Below are positions 8,484-17,100 of a stretch of 42,500 nucleotides of DNA, one piece after another. Positions within the stretch are counted from its first letter, which is position 1. Each line of letters starts with the position of its first letter. The translations under genes and the position numbers were made by a program. The stretch lies in NCBI GenBank assembly GCA_944391755.1, contig CALXUT010000024.1, forward strand, positions 1-42,500, given 5' to 3'. The stretch is from an uncultured Clostridia bacterium. GTDB taxonomy: Bacteria > Bacillota > Clostridia > TANB77 > CAG-508. A model generated the notes under the pieces. It worked only from the letters and a program-made list of their open reading frames with translations. It did no database searches and had not been told where the DNA came from.

Positions 8484-8526
8484 AAAATCACCTATATTAC
8501 AAATAATTGTAATATAGGTGATTTTT
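8484..8526 (+). terminator. Terminator-like hairpin containing the yitT ribosome binding site
   Basis: A perfect 19-bp stem (8484-8502 with 8507-8525) has an ATAA loop, and its right arm ends in a T-run. Its right arm also contains the AGGTG (8516-8520) that serves the ATG at 8527. It ends the 6246-8469 transcript and would hide the yitT start in any read-through RNA. Confidence 0.85.
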
Positions 8527-9375
8527 ATGGACAAACAAAAAATAAAAAATATTGTTATCGATATGTTAGGAACGATAATTGGATCTGCAATTATGGCATT
8601 AGGAATATCATTATTTTTATTACCCAATCAACTATCATCAGGTGGATTTTCCGGTATTGCAACAATCACATATTATTTATTAAAGATCCCAATGGGAGCA
8701 ATGATATTAGCTCTCAATATTCCACTATTCATATTTGCTGGATATAAAATGGGGAAAGACTTTTTTATAAAAGCTATTGTAGGAACTTCTAGTTTATCTT
8801 TTTTTATAGATGTTTTTGATAAATATCCCCCTATTACAACCGATAGATTTTTAGCATGCATTTATGGAGGAATCATTATTGGAATTGGAACAGCAATTAT
8901 TTTAAAAGTTAATTCCTCAACAGGAGGAACAGAACTGATTATTAATATCATAAAAAACTATAATCCACATATTAGAGTAAGTCAATATTTAACGATTATA
9001 GATATGGTAGTAATAGGGTTCAATGTAATCTTTTTTAAAGAAATAGAAATTGGATTATATTCTATTATTGCAATATATTTGTATGGAAAACTGGTAGATA
9101 TCATTTTTGAAGGAGTAAATTATACAAAATTATTATTCATTATTTCTGATAAAAATGAAGAGATTGCACAAGTAATAGGAAATGAAGCACAAAGGGGTGT
9201 AACAAGTTTATATGGAAAAGGGATGTATAGCCAAAAAGAGAAATTAGTCTTAATTTGTGCTGCTTCAAGAGGGGATATTTCTAAGATAAAAACAATAGCA
9301 AAGAAAATAGATGAAAGATGTTTTATAATAGTAGCAAATGCAAGAGAAGTATTAGGAAAGGGATTTAAGGAATAA
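8527..9375 (+). CDS. YitT family membrane protein
   Basis: The 282-residue product has the YitT (DUF161) layout: five or six membrane helices in the first two thirds (ALGISLFLLPNQLSSGGFSGIATI; KIPMGAMILALNIPLFIFAGYKMG; YGGIIIGIGTAIILKVNSSTGGTELI), then the cytoplasmic DUF2179 domain from about 190 (FEGVNYTKLLFIISDKNEEIAQVI to ANAREVLGKGF). The family's function is not settled; transport is assumed. An in-frame GTG at 8518 lies inside the ribosome binding site, so ATG 8527 with AGGTG six bases ahead is the better start. The gene has no clear promoter other than what may lie in or before the hairpin that covers its start region. Confidence 0.93.
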   Translation: MDKQKIKNIVIDMLGTIIGSAIMALGISLFLLPNQLSSGGFSGIATITYYLLKIPMGAMILALNIPLFIFAGYKMGKDFFIKAIVGTSSLSFFIDVFDKYPPITTDRFLACIYGGIIIGIGTAIILKVNSSTGGTELIINIIKNYNPHIRVSQYLTIIDMVVIGFNVIFFKEIEIGLYSIIAIYLYGKLVDIIFEGVNYTKLLFIISDKNEEIAQVIGNEAQRGVTSLYGKGMYSQKEKLVLICAASRGDISKIKTIAKKIDERCFIIVANAREVLGKGFKE

Positions 9376-9404
9376 AAGAGTGAAACTAAATTCACTCTTT
9401 TATT
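9371..9404. terminator. Bidirectional terminator between yitT and Ger(x)C genes
   Basis: A perfect 14-bp stem (9371-9384 with 9391-9404) has a 6-base loop and A/T tails on both sides. The stop codons of both convergent genes fall in its arms (9373-9375 and 9403-9405), a very compact arrangement. Confidence 0.88.
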
Positions 9405-10473
9405 ATGTCTTAGTAACTAATAAACTCGAAATAGTATTCACATCTATATGAACATCAAACTCTGCATTTTTAAATTTTTCTTTCCAATTGAAACTTTCCC
9501 ATTCAGAATTGGTTACAAAATGAGAAAGAGCCTTTACACAAAAATGGTCTATATCTGTTTCATATTCCTTACTAATTTTATTTAGATAATCATTGAATTC
9601 GGATTTTAAATATTCTTCAGCAGCTATAGAGACTTTATTTAGAGTTTCAGTTTCTTCATAATTTATACCATCTTCCAGAGTTAAAATATCTGCATCTAGT
9701 TTGATATTAACAGAAGCATAAATTTTATTATCTTTTATATCAACAGAAATTTTGGATTTTTTTGACGGAATCAATTGTAATTCCATTTTTTTATTTTCAA
9801 TCAAAGGTGAATCAATTGTAATAATACAAGAATCTATGGCATTACCAATTAATAAATGACAAATACTTTCTGTAGCAGTTAATTCTCCACACAATTTATC
9901 TTCTTTAAAAACGGCAATACCGATATTTTCTGTTCCACGGTTACCCATGACAGAACTTGTACCAGCCGTTAATTCTTCTGGATTAGTTATAACATTCGTA
10001 TCTTCTAATGAAGATTCTTGTGAATTTATTGTTTCAGAACCGCCAGAATCAGAAGAACCACCAGAACCGCTACCTGAACTTGAGCTGGAACCACTACTAG
10101 AATCACTTTCAGAGCTACCATTTAAACTAGACTCTGAACTTTCATTTTCTTTTCTTGCAGTAGCATTCAGCCCACCTAAAATAGCTGTACTATCACTATC
10201 TGGTGAAGAAAAATTATTATAAAAATCTCCTATTGTTATATTGGTTATATATCCAGTAAATCTACTAGTGATAGAAAATGTATCATAATACTTTACAGTC
10301 ATTTTTTCAATATTAGGTATAGAATTATTTAAATAATCATAAGCACTACATTTACTTATTACAATATTTGCAGAAGGGCGAATTTCTTCATTATTAATTA
10401 AACTATAAATTTCTGTTGAAATTCCGTTCTTTTGCAAATTCTTCAGAAAAAATAACAACACTACAATGTGCAA
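9403..10473 (-). pseudogene. Ger(x)C-like germination protein, C-terminal part (frameshifted)
   Basis: This is the larger, downstream part of a Ger(x)C-type gene, out of frame with its 5' part at 10403-10774. Joined reading gives ...VVIFSEEFAKNGISTEIYSLIN..., a good match to the start of the Ger(x)C middle domain, if one A of an A4 run (10430-10433, minus strand) is removed. The usable reading therefore starts near 10430, not at the nominal ATG 10473. It carries an unusual low-complexity insert from about 75 to 130 of this frame made mostly of Ser, Gly, Glu and Asp, then the C-terminal domain (ENIGIAVFKEDKLCGELTATES; IKLDADILTLED). The family helps GerA/GerB-type nutrient receptors in the spore inner membrane. 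Confidence 0.75.
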
Positions 10474-10774
10474 GATTCAATTCTTTTCCAATATAGCTAT
10501 TTAATAAATTTAGACCACTAAAGATAGAATCTGCTTCACCAGTTACCAAAACAATATTACCAGAACTGGAAGAAGATTCACTATTTGAAGAAGTTGAATT
10601 TTTTGTAAATTGAGCAGATATTTTCATTTTTGCTTTTTCACCTTTATCAATTCCTATTGCTAACACATAAGCTAAATTAGATATGTTATGAGAAGCATAA
10701 GAGGCCGAAAAAGCATTTATAAAGATAACAAACAAAATCAAGAAAATAATAATTATTAAAAAATGTTTACTCAT
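10403..10774 (-). pseudogene. Ger(x)C-like germination protein, N-terminal part (frameshifted)
   Basis: This is the first 123 codons of the same gene. It has a hydrophobic N-terminus (about 4-24), then the Ger(x)C hallmark ISNLAYVLAIGIDKGEKAKMKISAQF and LAHCSVVIFSEEFAK, after which the frame runs into a stop. Two things are odd. The lipobox and GCWD-type motif expected before the I-x-x-L-A block are missing: the sequence reads NAFSASYASHNISNLAY, so it may be helix-anchored rather than a lipoprotein. The middle also carries a Ser/Asn-rich stretch. It overlaps the GerAB gene by 4 bases (ATGA), so the two were built as one operon. Confidence 0.78.
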
Positions 10775-11865
10775 TTAAACCACCTCATTACTTTTTGTTT
10801 GATTACAGCAAATAATAATATTAGAAAACTGATTCCTAAAGCTAATATTATAAAAGTATATTTATAGGCATCACCAGCTAAATTTACTGAAATTGCATAG
10901 TTTTTAGGCCATATACTGCATAATAGTAAAGCGATTGATAAAATAGTAGTTATAACATAATTGTTTTTTATATTTGTTAATTTCTTAAAAATTCCACTAG
11001 AAATTTTTAGAATGATACCCATATAACTTACAAAAGAGATTATCCAAATTAATACAAATAAAGAGTCCATATTTCTAAAAAAAGAGCCAAATTCAATATA
11101 TTTGACTGCAGAATATAATGGCATCAATTCATCAGTCTCAATAAATCCATTAAACATAAATAAAATAATGGCTACACAAATTAGTAAAAGAATACAAGAT
11201 AAACAAATAGCTGTTACTACAATATTTTTTAGTTTGTTAGGATTTCTCAATTTTGGTGGTAAAAAGTATATATAAGCTAGGCATTGAAAGGCAAATATAT
11301 TACTAATTCCGGATGCAAATGTTGTAAATAGTCCATCACCAAATATAGGGTACATTTTTTCAAACTCAAAAAATTGCATATCAGAAAAAAATAAAAACAA
11401 TGTACTAATTACAAGTAAAGGGAAGATGATGATCGCTACTCTATACACAGCATTGTATTTTAAATTACAAGATATAAAAGCTCCTATAATAAATAATAAA
11501 ATAATATAAAAAATTTTAGTTTGTGGAAAATATATAATTTGTAATGCTGATGAAAACATATTTAATAAAATACCTGCAAAAAAGATAAAGTAAGCTATAA
11601 AAGATATTCCAATGATCCATTTTAAAACTTTTCCACCTAAATAATTTGAAATATCTATTAAATCAAATGTAGGAAATTTATTTAGAAAATAACAAATCAT
11701 GCATGTAAAGATGATGGCAATGATTCCAATATATAAAATATTTAATAATGATGCCGATGTTGTTGTATCCACAATTGTTTTCGTAACATTTAAAATCGTA
11801 TGATTAAAAGTAATTGTTACTAGCAAGGCAATGACTTCTTTATTACCAATTTTCGTATTTTCCAT
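10771..11865 (-). CDS. GerAB-type spore germination permease
   Basis: This is a 364-residue integral membrane protein with about ten helices, of the amino-acid-permease-like GerAB family. Family-like features are the N-terminal KIGNKEVIALLVTITFNHTIL, the YLGGKVLKWIIGISFIAYF region, EKMYPIFGDGLFTTFASGISNIFAFQCLAYIYFLPP in the middle and a charged C-terminus (IKQKVMRWFK). GerAB proteins are the ligand-sensing subunit of nutrient germinant receptors in the spore inner membrane. The ATG follows AGAAAGGA. It is the first gene of a pair with Ger(x)C; the GerAA subunit gene normally found with them is absent on both sides. Confidence 0.88.
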   Translation of the reverse strand: MENTKIGNKEVIALLVTITFNHTILNVTKTIVDTTTSASLLNILYIGIIAIIFTCMICYFLNKFPTFDLIDISNYLGGKVLKWIIGISFIAYFIFFAGILLNMFSSALQIIYFPQTKIFYIILLFIIGAFISCNLKYNAVYRVAIIIFPLLVISTLFLFFSDMQFFEFEKMYPIFGDGLFTTFASGISNIFAFQCLAYIYFLPPKLRNPNKLKNIVVTAICLSCILLLICVAIILFMFNGFIETDELMPLYSAVKYIEFGSFFRNMDSLFVLIWIISFVSYMGIILKISSGIFKKLTNIKNNYVITTILSIALLLCSIWPKNYAISVNLAGDAYKYTFIILALGISFLILLFAVIKQKVMRWFK

Positions 11866-11929
11866 ATAAATCCTTTCTAAAAAACAAAGTAATTTAGTTA
11901 TCTTTGTTTATCCTAATTAAATAAAAATA

Positions 11930-11960
11930 TTCCTACATATTATTTACAAATATGTAGGAA
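11930..11960 (-). terminator. Terminator-like hairpin between the HD gene and gerAB
   Basis: An 11-bp stem (11930-11940 with 11950-11960) has a 9-base loop. Read on the minus strand it runs into ATATTTTTATTT, so it fits termination of the HD-domain gene ending at 11977. Confidence 0.65.
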
Positions 11961-11976
11961 ATATACATTCGTAAGG

Positions 11977-12561
11977 CTAGATAACTTTAAAAATCGTAAA
12001 TGCGAAAAATACATAAGCATATCTTAATAGTTTTTTATGGAATATAGTTGATTGATAATAATGATAACAAGATTTCATAGCACTCATTTTATCTGCAAAA
12101 GTAACGACATAAGTTTCTTTATATTTTGGAAAACGAAAAAAGGTTACAGGCCACATATGATTGAATATGATATCTTGTTCTTTTTCATTTAAATTACAAA
12201 GCTTATTAGCATTTTTTAGAGCAATTTTAGGATGAAGAAATGCATGCCATCCACCTATTCTTTTTTTGGAATGACGCCAATCGTATAAAAATAAATCATG
12301 TAATAAACCAGCTCTAGCAATTGATACATAATCTAAGCCATGCTTTTTGCAGAATACATAGGACCAATAAGCTACTTCTATACAATGTTCATAACAAGAA
12401 GTATTATAATGCTGTCTATAATGTTTCATTTGTTCAACCATAGGGTGATTTAATAACTCATTAGTAATATGATAAAATTCTATTAAATATTCATTTTTTT
12501 CAATATTATCATTTATTTTGTTAGATGAATAAATGATCTGTTTTAATTCTTCTATTTGCAT
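11977..12561 (-). CDS. HD-domain protein (probable phosphohydrolase), copy 1
   Basis: The 194-residue protein has the metal-binding pattern of HD hydrolases: His59 (YEHCIEVAYWSY), His88-Asp89 (ARAGLLHDLFLYD), His135 (FNHMWPVTF) and Asp157 (FADKMSA). Such enzymes cut phosphate esters of nucleotides; the substrate here is unknown. There is no membrane segment at the N-terminus; the C-terminus (YAYVFFAFTIFKVI) is hydrophobic. The start has AGAGGT ahead. A clear relative is encoded at 35532-36023, sharing ARAGLLHDLF, HPK-ALKNA, HMWP-TF and D at the end. It lies between the DUF4143 ATPase and the germination genes, with its own promoter. Confidence 0.88.
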   Translation of the reverse strand: MQIEELKQIIYSSNKINDNIEKNEYLIEFYHITNELLNHPMVEQMKHYRQHYNTSCYEHCIEVAYWSYVFCKKHGLDYVSIARAGLLHDLFLYDWRHSKKRIGGWHAFLHPKIALKNANKLCNLNEKEQDIIFNHMWPVTFFRFPKYKETYVVTFADKMSAMKSCYHYYQSTIFHKKLLRYAYVFFAFTIFKVI

Positions 12562-12578
12562 TTTATTTACCTCTTTAT

Positions 12579-12607
12579 ATTATATTATGACATACTTATT
12601 CTGTCTT
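12579..12607 (-). promoter_or_regulatory. Probable promoter of HD gene copy 1
   Basis: On the minus strand, AAGACA (12602-12607) and a perfect TATAAT (12579-12584) are 17 bases apart. It begins right after the stop of the DUF4143 gene (12608). Confidence 0.5.
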
Positions 12608-13807
12608 TTATTTTTCTAATAGCCAATCAATTACATTTTTATGAATAATTCCGTCTTGAGAAAAATCATGTTTATCCATCGTTAAAACATATTTAGGATA
12701 ATTGTCTTCAATACCTTTATATGCTCCAAATTCTCTATCAATAACAGTATCATCTGCTAAAATATAAGCAACTTGAATATATATTTTTTCTTTAAATTTT
12801 GTTGCTATAAAATCTATTTCTGATTTTTCTAAATTTCCTATTTTTACATCATATCCACGAGATATTAACTCATTGTAAACAATATTTTCTAAATATGCAC
12901 CTAATTGTTGTCTTTTCCCCATGTTTTTTATTTGCCCCAATCCTAAATCTGTCAAATAATATTTATACTTTCCGTTTAGTATTCTTTTACCTCTTATATC
13001 ATATCTATCTGCTTTATTGATTAACATAGCCTTAGTCATATATTCTAAATAATTGTACAATGTTACCTTAGACACTTCTCTGTCATCTTTATTTGCAAAA
13101 TAATTTGACAAACTTTCTGCTGAAAAATTTTGCGAAGGTGTTGTAACAATATATTCAACTATTCTATTAAATAAATCTAAATCTTTTATTCCAAATCTTG
13201 TAATAATATCTTTTACTACAATAGAATCATATATATCAGACAGATATGTTTTAGTTTGCATTTCATCTGTCATCATAAATCTTTGTGGCATACCTCCCCA
13301 AGTTATATAATCATCAAAAGCTTCTTCAATATCTTTTTTTTCTTTTATATTCTTTAACTCACATACTTCACTAAAAGTAAGTGGATATATTTTAAAACTT
13401 ACATATCTTCCTGCCAGATGTGTAGCTAATTCTCCAGATAATAAATCACTATTAGAACCTGTGATAAAAATAGATACATTTTTAGATGCTTTAAAAGAAT
13501 TTATTGCTTTTTCCCAATCTTTTACATTTCGAATTTCATCAAAAAATAAATAGTATTTTTCTTTATTGGTTATTTTTTCTTTGATGTAGTTGTGTAAATC
13601 TATATCGTTTTTTATAAAACTATAATCTTCATTCTCAAAATTTACATATATAATTTGTTTTTCTTCAATTCCTTTTTCTTTTAGTTCATTTATTATTTGC
13701 AATAACAAAACTGACTTTCCACATCTTCTAATTCCCATTATAACTTTAATTAAATCTTGATCATAAAATGGTCGTATTTTAGACAAATATATTTCGCGAA
13801 TAATCAT
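12608..13807 (-). CDS. DUF4143-type AAA ATPase
   Basis: The 399-residue protein has an N-terminal AAA-like P-loop domain: Walker A GIRRCGKS (Lys31), Walker B YYLFFDEI (D90, E91) and a sensor-like IFITGSNSDLLSGE. The C-terminal half is the DUF4143 domain, whose end (EIDFIATKFKEKIYIQV; E330, D332, Q345) has the look of a PD-(D/E)XK nuclease fold that may no longer cut. The cellular role of this very common family is not known. An upstream ATG at 13861 is possible but lies within the promoter; ATG 13807 has AGAGGG six bases ahead and begins with the family's MIIREIYL. It is a single-gene unit with an operator-like repeat cluster upstream. Confidence 0.92.
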   Translation of the reverse strand: MIIREIYLSKIRPFYDQDLIKVIMGIRRCGKSVLLLQIINELKEKGIEEKQIIYVNFENEDYSFIKNDIDLHNYIKEKITNKEKYYLFFDEIRNVKDWEKAINSFKASKNVSIFITGSNSDLLSGELATHLAGRYVSFKIYPLTFSEVCELKNIKEKKDIEEAFDDYITWGGMPQRFMMTDEMQTKTYLSDIYDSIVVKDIITRFGIKDLDLFNRIVEYIVTTPSQNFSAESLSNYFANKDDREVSKVTLYNYLEYMTKAMLINKADRYDIRGKRILNGKYKYYLTDLGLGQIKNMGKRQQLGAYLENIVYNELISRGYDVKIGNLEKSEIDFIATKFKEKIYIQVAYILADDTVIDREFGAYKGIEDNYPKYVLTMDKHDFSQDGIIHKNVIDWLLEK

Positions 13808-13829
13808 AGATATCCCTCTTTTCTTTTTT

Positions 13830-13858
13830 AGTATATCACTATTTCTAAATCTTGTCAA
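13830..13858 (-). promoter_or_regulatory. Promoter of the DUF4143 ATPase gene
   Basis: On the minus strand, a perfect TTGACA (13853-13858) and TATACT (13830-13835) have a 17-base spacer. The repeat cluster at 13860-13915 touches the -35 box. Confidence 0.85.
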
Positions 13859-13859
13859 C

Positions 13860-13915
13860 AATTTTGTTTATCATACTAAACAAAATTAGTGTTTTTTAAA
13901 TTTTTGTTTAGTATG
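13860..13915. repeat. Three-copy inverted repeat cluster, probable operator
   Basis: Three copies of a TTTTGTTTA(G/T)(T/C)AT element alternate in direction. The first two (13860-13870 and 13877-13887) are 11-bp perfect inverted arms around TCATAC. The second and third (13872-13885 and 13902-13915) are 14-bp perfect inverted copies of CATACTAAACAAAA. They lie directly upstream of the -35 box of the ATPase gene. Confidence 0.7.
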
Positions 13916-14087
13916 TTTTTCTGTTCGTGGAATAATATATTCTCTAATTATATTATCTATATCTTAATAAAATATGTATAATTTTAGGTGATTGCTCTCT
14001 TTTTTGATTTTATTATTTTCAAACAACAAATAATACTATTGTATTTTTATTTATTTTAATATATGATAAATATGTAAAATAATAGAA
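13916..14087. other. Non-coding stretch between the DUF4143 gene and addB
   Basis: Between the repeat cluster and the addB control region lie about 170 very A/T-rich bases. I see no gene, RNA or convincing terminator. The whole gene-free interval, including the features on each side, is 13808-14171. Confidence 0.6.
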
Positions 14088-14155
14088 AATTTTGTTACAA
14101 TTCACAGCTTATATAAATATAGTTATGGTAAAACGCAATGAATTGTAACAGAATT
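14088..14155 (+). promoter_or_regulatory. addB promoter inside a split inverted repeat
   Basis: TTACAA (14095-14100), a 17-base spacer and TATAGT (14118-14123) form a fair promoter. A 17-base inverted repeat with one mismatch flanks it: 14088-14104 overlaps the -35 and 14139-14155 lies just past the expected start. The core GTTACAATTCA / TGAATTGTAAC is perfect. It looks like a two-site operator. Confidence 0.5.
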
Positions 14156-14171
14156 CTAGTATGGAGGAAAC

Positions 14172-17100
14172 ATGAGCTTACGAATCATATATGGTAAATC
14201 AGGAACAGGAAAAAGTGAATATTGTTATAGAGAAATTGCTGAGAATATAAAAAAACAAGAAAAGATATTTATCATTACACCAGAGCAGTTTTCATTTACT
14301 GCGGAAAAAAAATTAATGGATATCTTAAAAATATCAGCAGTATTAAATGCAGAGGTCTTAACCTTAAGTAGAATGGCATATAGAGTCATCAATGAAATTG
14401 GCGGTAGAACACAAACCAGTCTTACGAAATGTGGAAAAGCCATGCTGATTTATTCTATATTAAGTCATCTCAAAAAAGAATTAAGATTTTTAGGAAAGTC
14501 AGACGAAAATGTTGACATAGCAGAAACAGCAATAACAGAGTTTAAGAAACATGGAATAAAAATAGAACAATTAAAAAACGAGATAGAGAAACAGGAGGAT
14601 GTATATTTAAAAAATAAGTTAAAAGACATTTGTGCAATCTATGAAAATTTTGAAACACAAATCAATGGAAAATATATTGATGAAACAGATTTATTAACAA
14701 TATTAGTAGAAAATATTGATAAAACAAGCATGTTTGAAAATAGTATTATCTATATAGATGAATTTGCAGGTTTTACTTCCCAAGAATATGACATCATAAA
14801 AAAGTTAATAAAAATAGCAAAACAAGTGACCATTACAATATGTATAGATGAATTACATGAAATAAAAAATCCAGATATCGATATTTTTTATTCCAATCAA
14901 AAGACAGTAAAAAAACTTTTACAAATTGCTAGAGAAAATAATGTAGAAGTAGAAGAACTAAAATTAGAAAAAAAGCATAGATTTAAAACTGATGAATTAA
15001 CATACTTAGAAGAAAATTTCTATCAGAATAAATATAAAACATATTCAAAACAAGTAGAAAATATACAACTATTTTTGGCAAAAAATCAATATTCCGAAAT
15101 AGAAGAAGTTGCAAAAACAATATTAAAATTAGTAAGAGATGAAAATTTTCGATATAAAGATATTTCTATCATTACAAAAAATATAGATACCTATTCAAGT
15201 TTAGCAAGAGCTATTTTTGACAAATACGAGATACCGATTTTTATAGATAAAAATAGGGATTTAAACCAAAATATTGTGATTCAATATATTTTATCTATTT
15301 TGGATATATATACAAAAAATTGGTCATATGAAGCGGTTTTTAATTATATAAAAACAGGATTTTCTGGAATAGAGGAAGATGATATATTTAAATTAGAAAA
15401 ATATTGTTTAAAATGGGGAATCAAACAAAATAAATGGAAAAAAGAATTTCAATATGGAATGAGTGAAGAAAAGGACAAACCTGAAATTGAAAGACTAGAA
15501 GAAATCAGAAAACAATTCGTAAATCCCTTAATTAAGTTAAAAAAACAAATAGATGAAAATAAAACAGTAGAAAATATTTCAAAACAAATATATCAATTTT
15601 TCATAGAGCAAAATATAGCTGAAAAAGTTTCTAAAAAGATAGAACAATTAAAACAAATAGGACAAATAGATTTAGCAAATGAATATAGTAATAGTTTACA
15701 AATCATTACAGACATTTTAGATGAAATGGTATTAGTATTCAAAGATGATAAAATCACAATAGATAAATATGCACAAATATTAAAAATGGGATTTAAAAAT
15801 GCAAATTTGAATAAAATTCCAGGAACACAAGATCAAGTAATATTAGGAGATGTAGATAGATCAAGAAGCCATAAAGTAAAAGTAATATTTATAATAGGAC
15901 TTAATGATGGAAGCTTTCCAAGTGTTCACAAAGACGAAGGATTTTTAAATGACTTTGATAGAGAACAATTAAAACAAGACGGTATCGAAATTGCAAATGG
16001 AACAATTGATAATCTATATGAAGATAATTTTAATATATATAAAGCATTTACAACAGCAGAAGAAAAATTATATTTATTGTATGCATCTTCAGATATGCAA
16101 GGAAAATCTTTAAGACCATCTATGTTAATAACAAAAATAAAGAAAATGTATCCTCAAATAAAAGAAGAAAGTGATGTCATAGAAGAAAAAGCGGAAATAC
16201 TAAATAAGAGAAAAACATATGAGGAGTTAATCAATCAAATTAGTAAATTAAAAGGAAACGATACTATAGAGCAGATATGGTATTATATATATGATTATTA
16301 TCAAAAAGATACAGAATGGAATTTAAAATTACAACAAAGTTTAAAAGGATTAGATTATACCAATTTACCTGAGAAGATAAATGATGAAAATATACAAAAA
16401 CTATATGGTAATACATTGACAACAAGTATTTCCAAATTAGAAAGATATCAAAGTTGTCCTTTTTCTTATTATTTACAATATGGTTTGAAAATTAAACCAC
16501 AAGAAGAATTAAAAATACAAACTTTAAATACAGGGACATTTATACATGAAGTAATTGATGAGTTTTTCAATGTGGTAAAAGAAGAAAAGATGGAATTAGA
16601 GAATATAAAAAAGGAAGAATTAGCTGAAATAATTGATAAAATAGTAGATGAAAAATTAGAACAAACAAAAAATTATATTTTTACTTCAACTGCTAAATAC
16701 AGAGCTTTAGTCATACGTTTGAAAAAAATCTTAAATAAAGCACTTAAATATATAATAGAAACCATTGTACAAAGTAGATTTCAAGTACTTGGAACAGAAA
16801 TAGAATTTGGAGAAAAAGGTAAGTATAAGCCAATTAGATTAACCTTAGAAGATGGAAATAATATCGAAATTATAGGAAAAATAGATAGGATTGATATTGC
16901 ACAAGGAGAAGATGGAAACTATTTAAGAATCATAGATTATAAGTCATCAGCAAAAAATATTGATTTGAATGAAGTGTATGCGGGACTACAAATTCAGTTA
17001 CTAACTTATTTAGATGCAAGTTGTAAGGAAGAAGATTTAATGCCAGCAGGCGTATTATATTTTAGTTTATTAGAACAAATGATAAAAGCAGAAAGGAGAA

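Noticed and set aside
8478-8747. 89-codon plus-strand frame overlapping the start of yitT
   Set aside because: It overlaps the clear YitT frame, starts inside the hairpin, and its residues (Asn, Ile, Cys, Tyr) look like out-of-frame reading.
9947-10222. Plus-strand frame rich in Glu, Pro and Leu opposite Ger(x)C
   Set aside because: It is the reverse reading of the Ser/Gly-rich insert, with no ribosome binding site or promoter.
10403-10473. Programmed -1 frameshift in Ger(x)C
   Set aside because: The site G-CAA-AAG is not in the right frame for a slippery heptamer, and no downstream stimulator stem was seen. An extra base explains it better.
14139-14155. LexA/SOS box before addB
   Set aside because: The arms read TGAATTGTAAC, without the GAAC-N4-GTTC pattern of Bacillota LexA sites.
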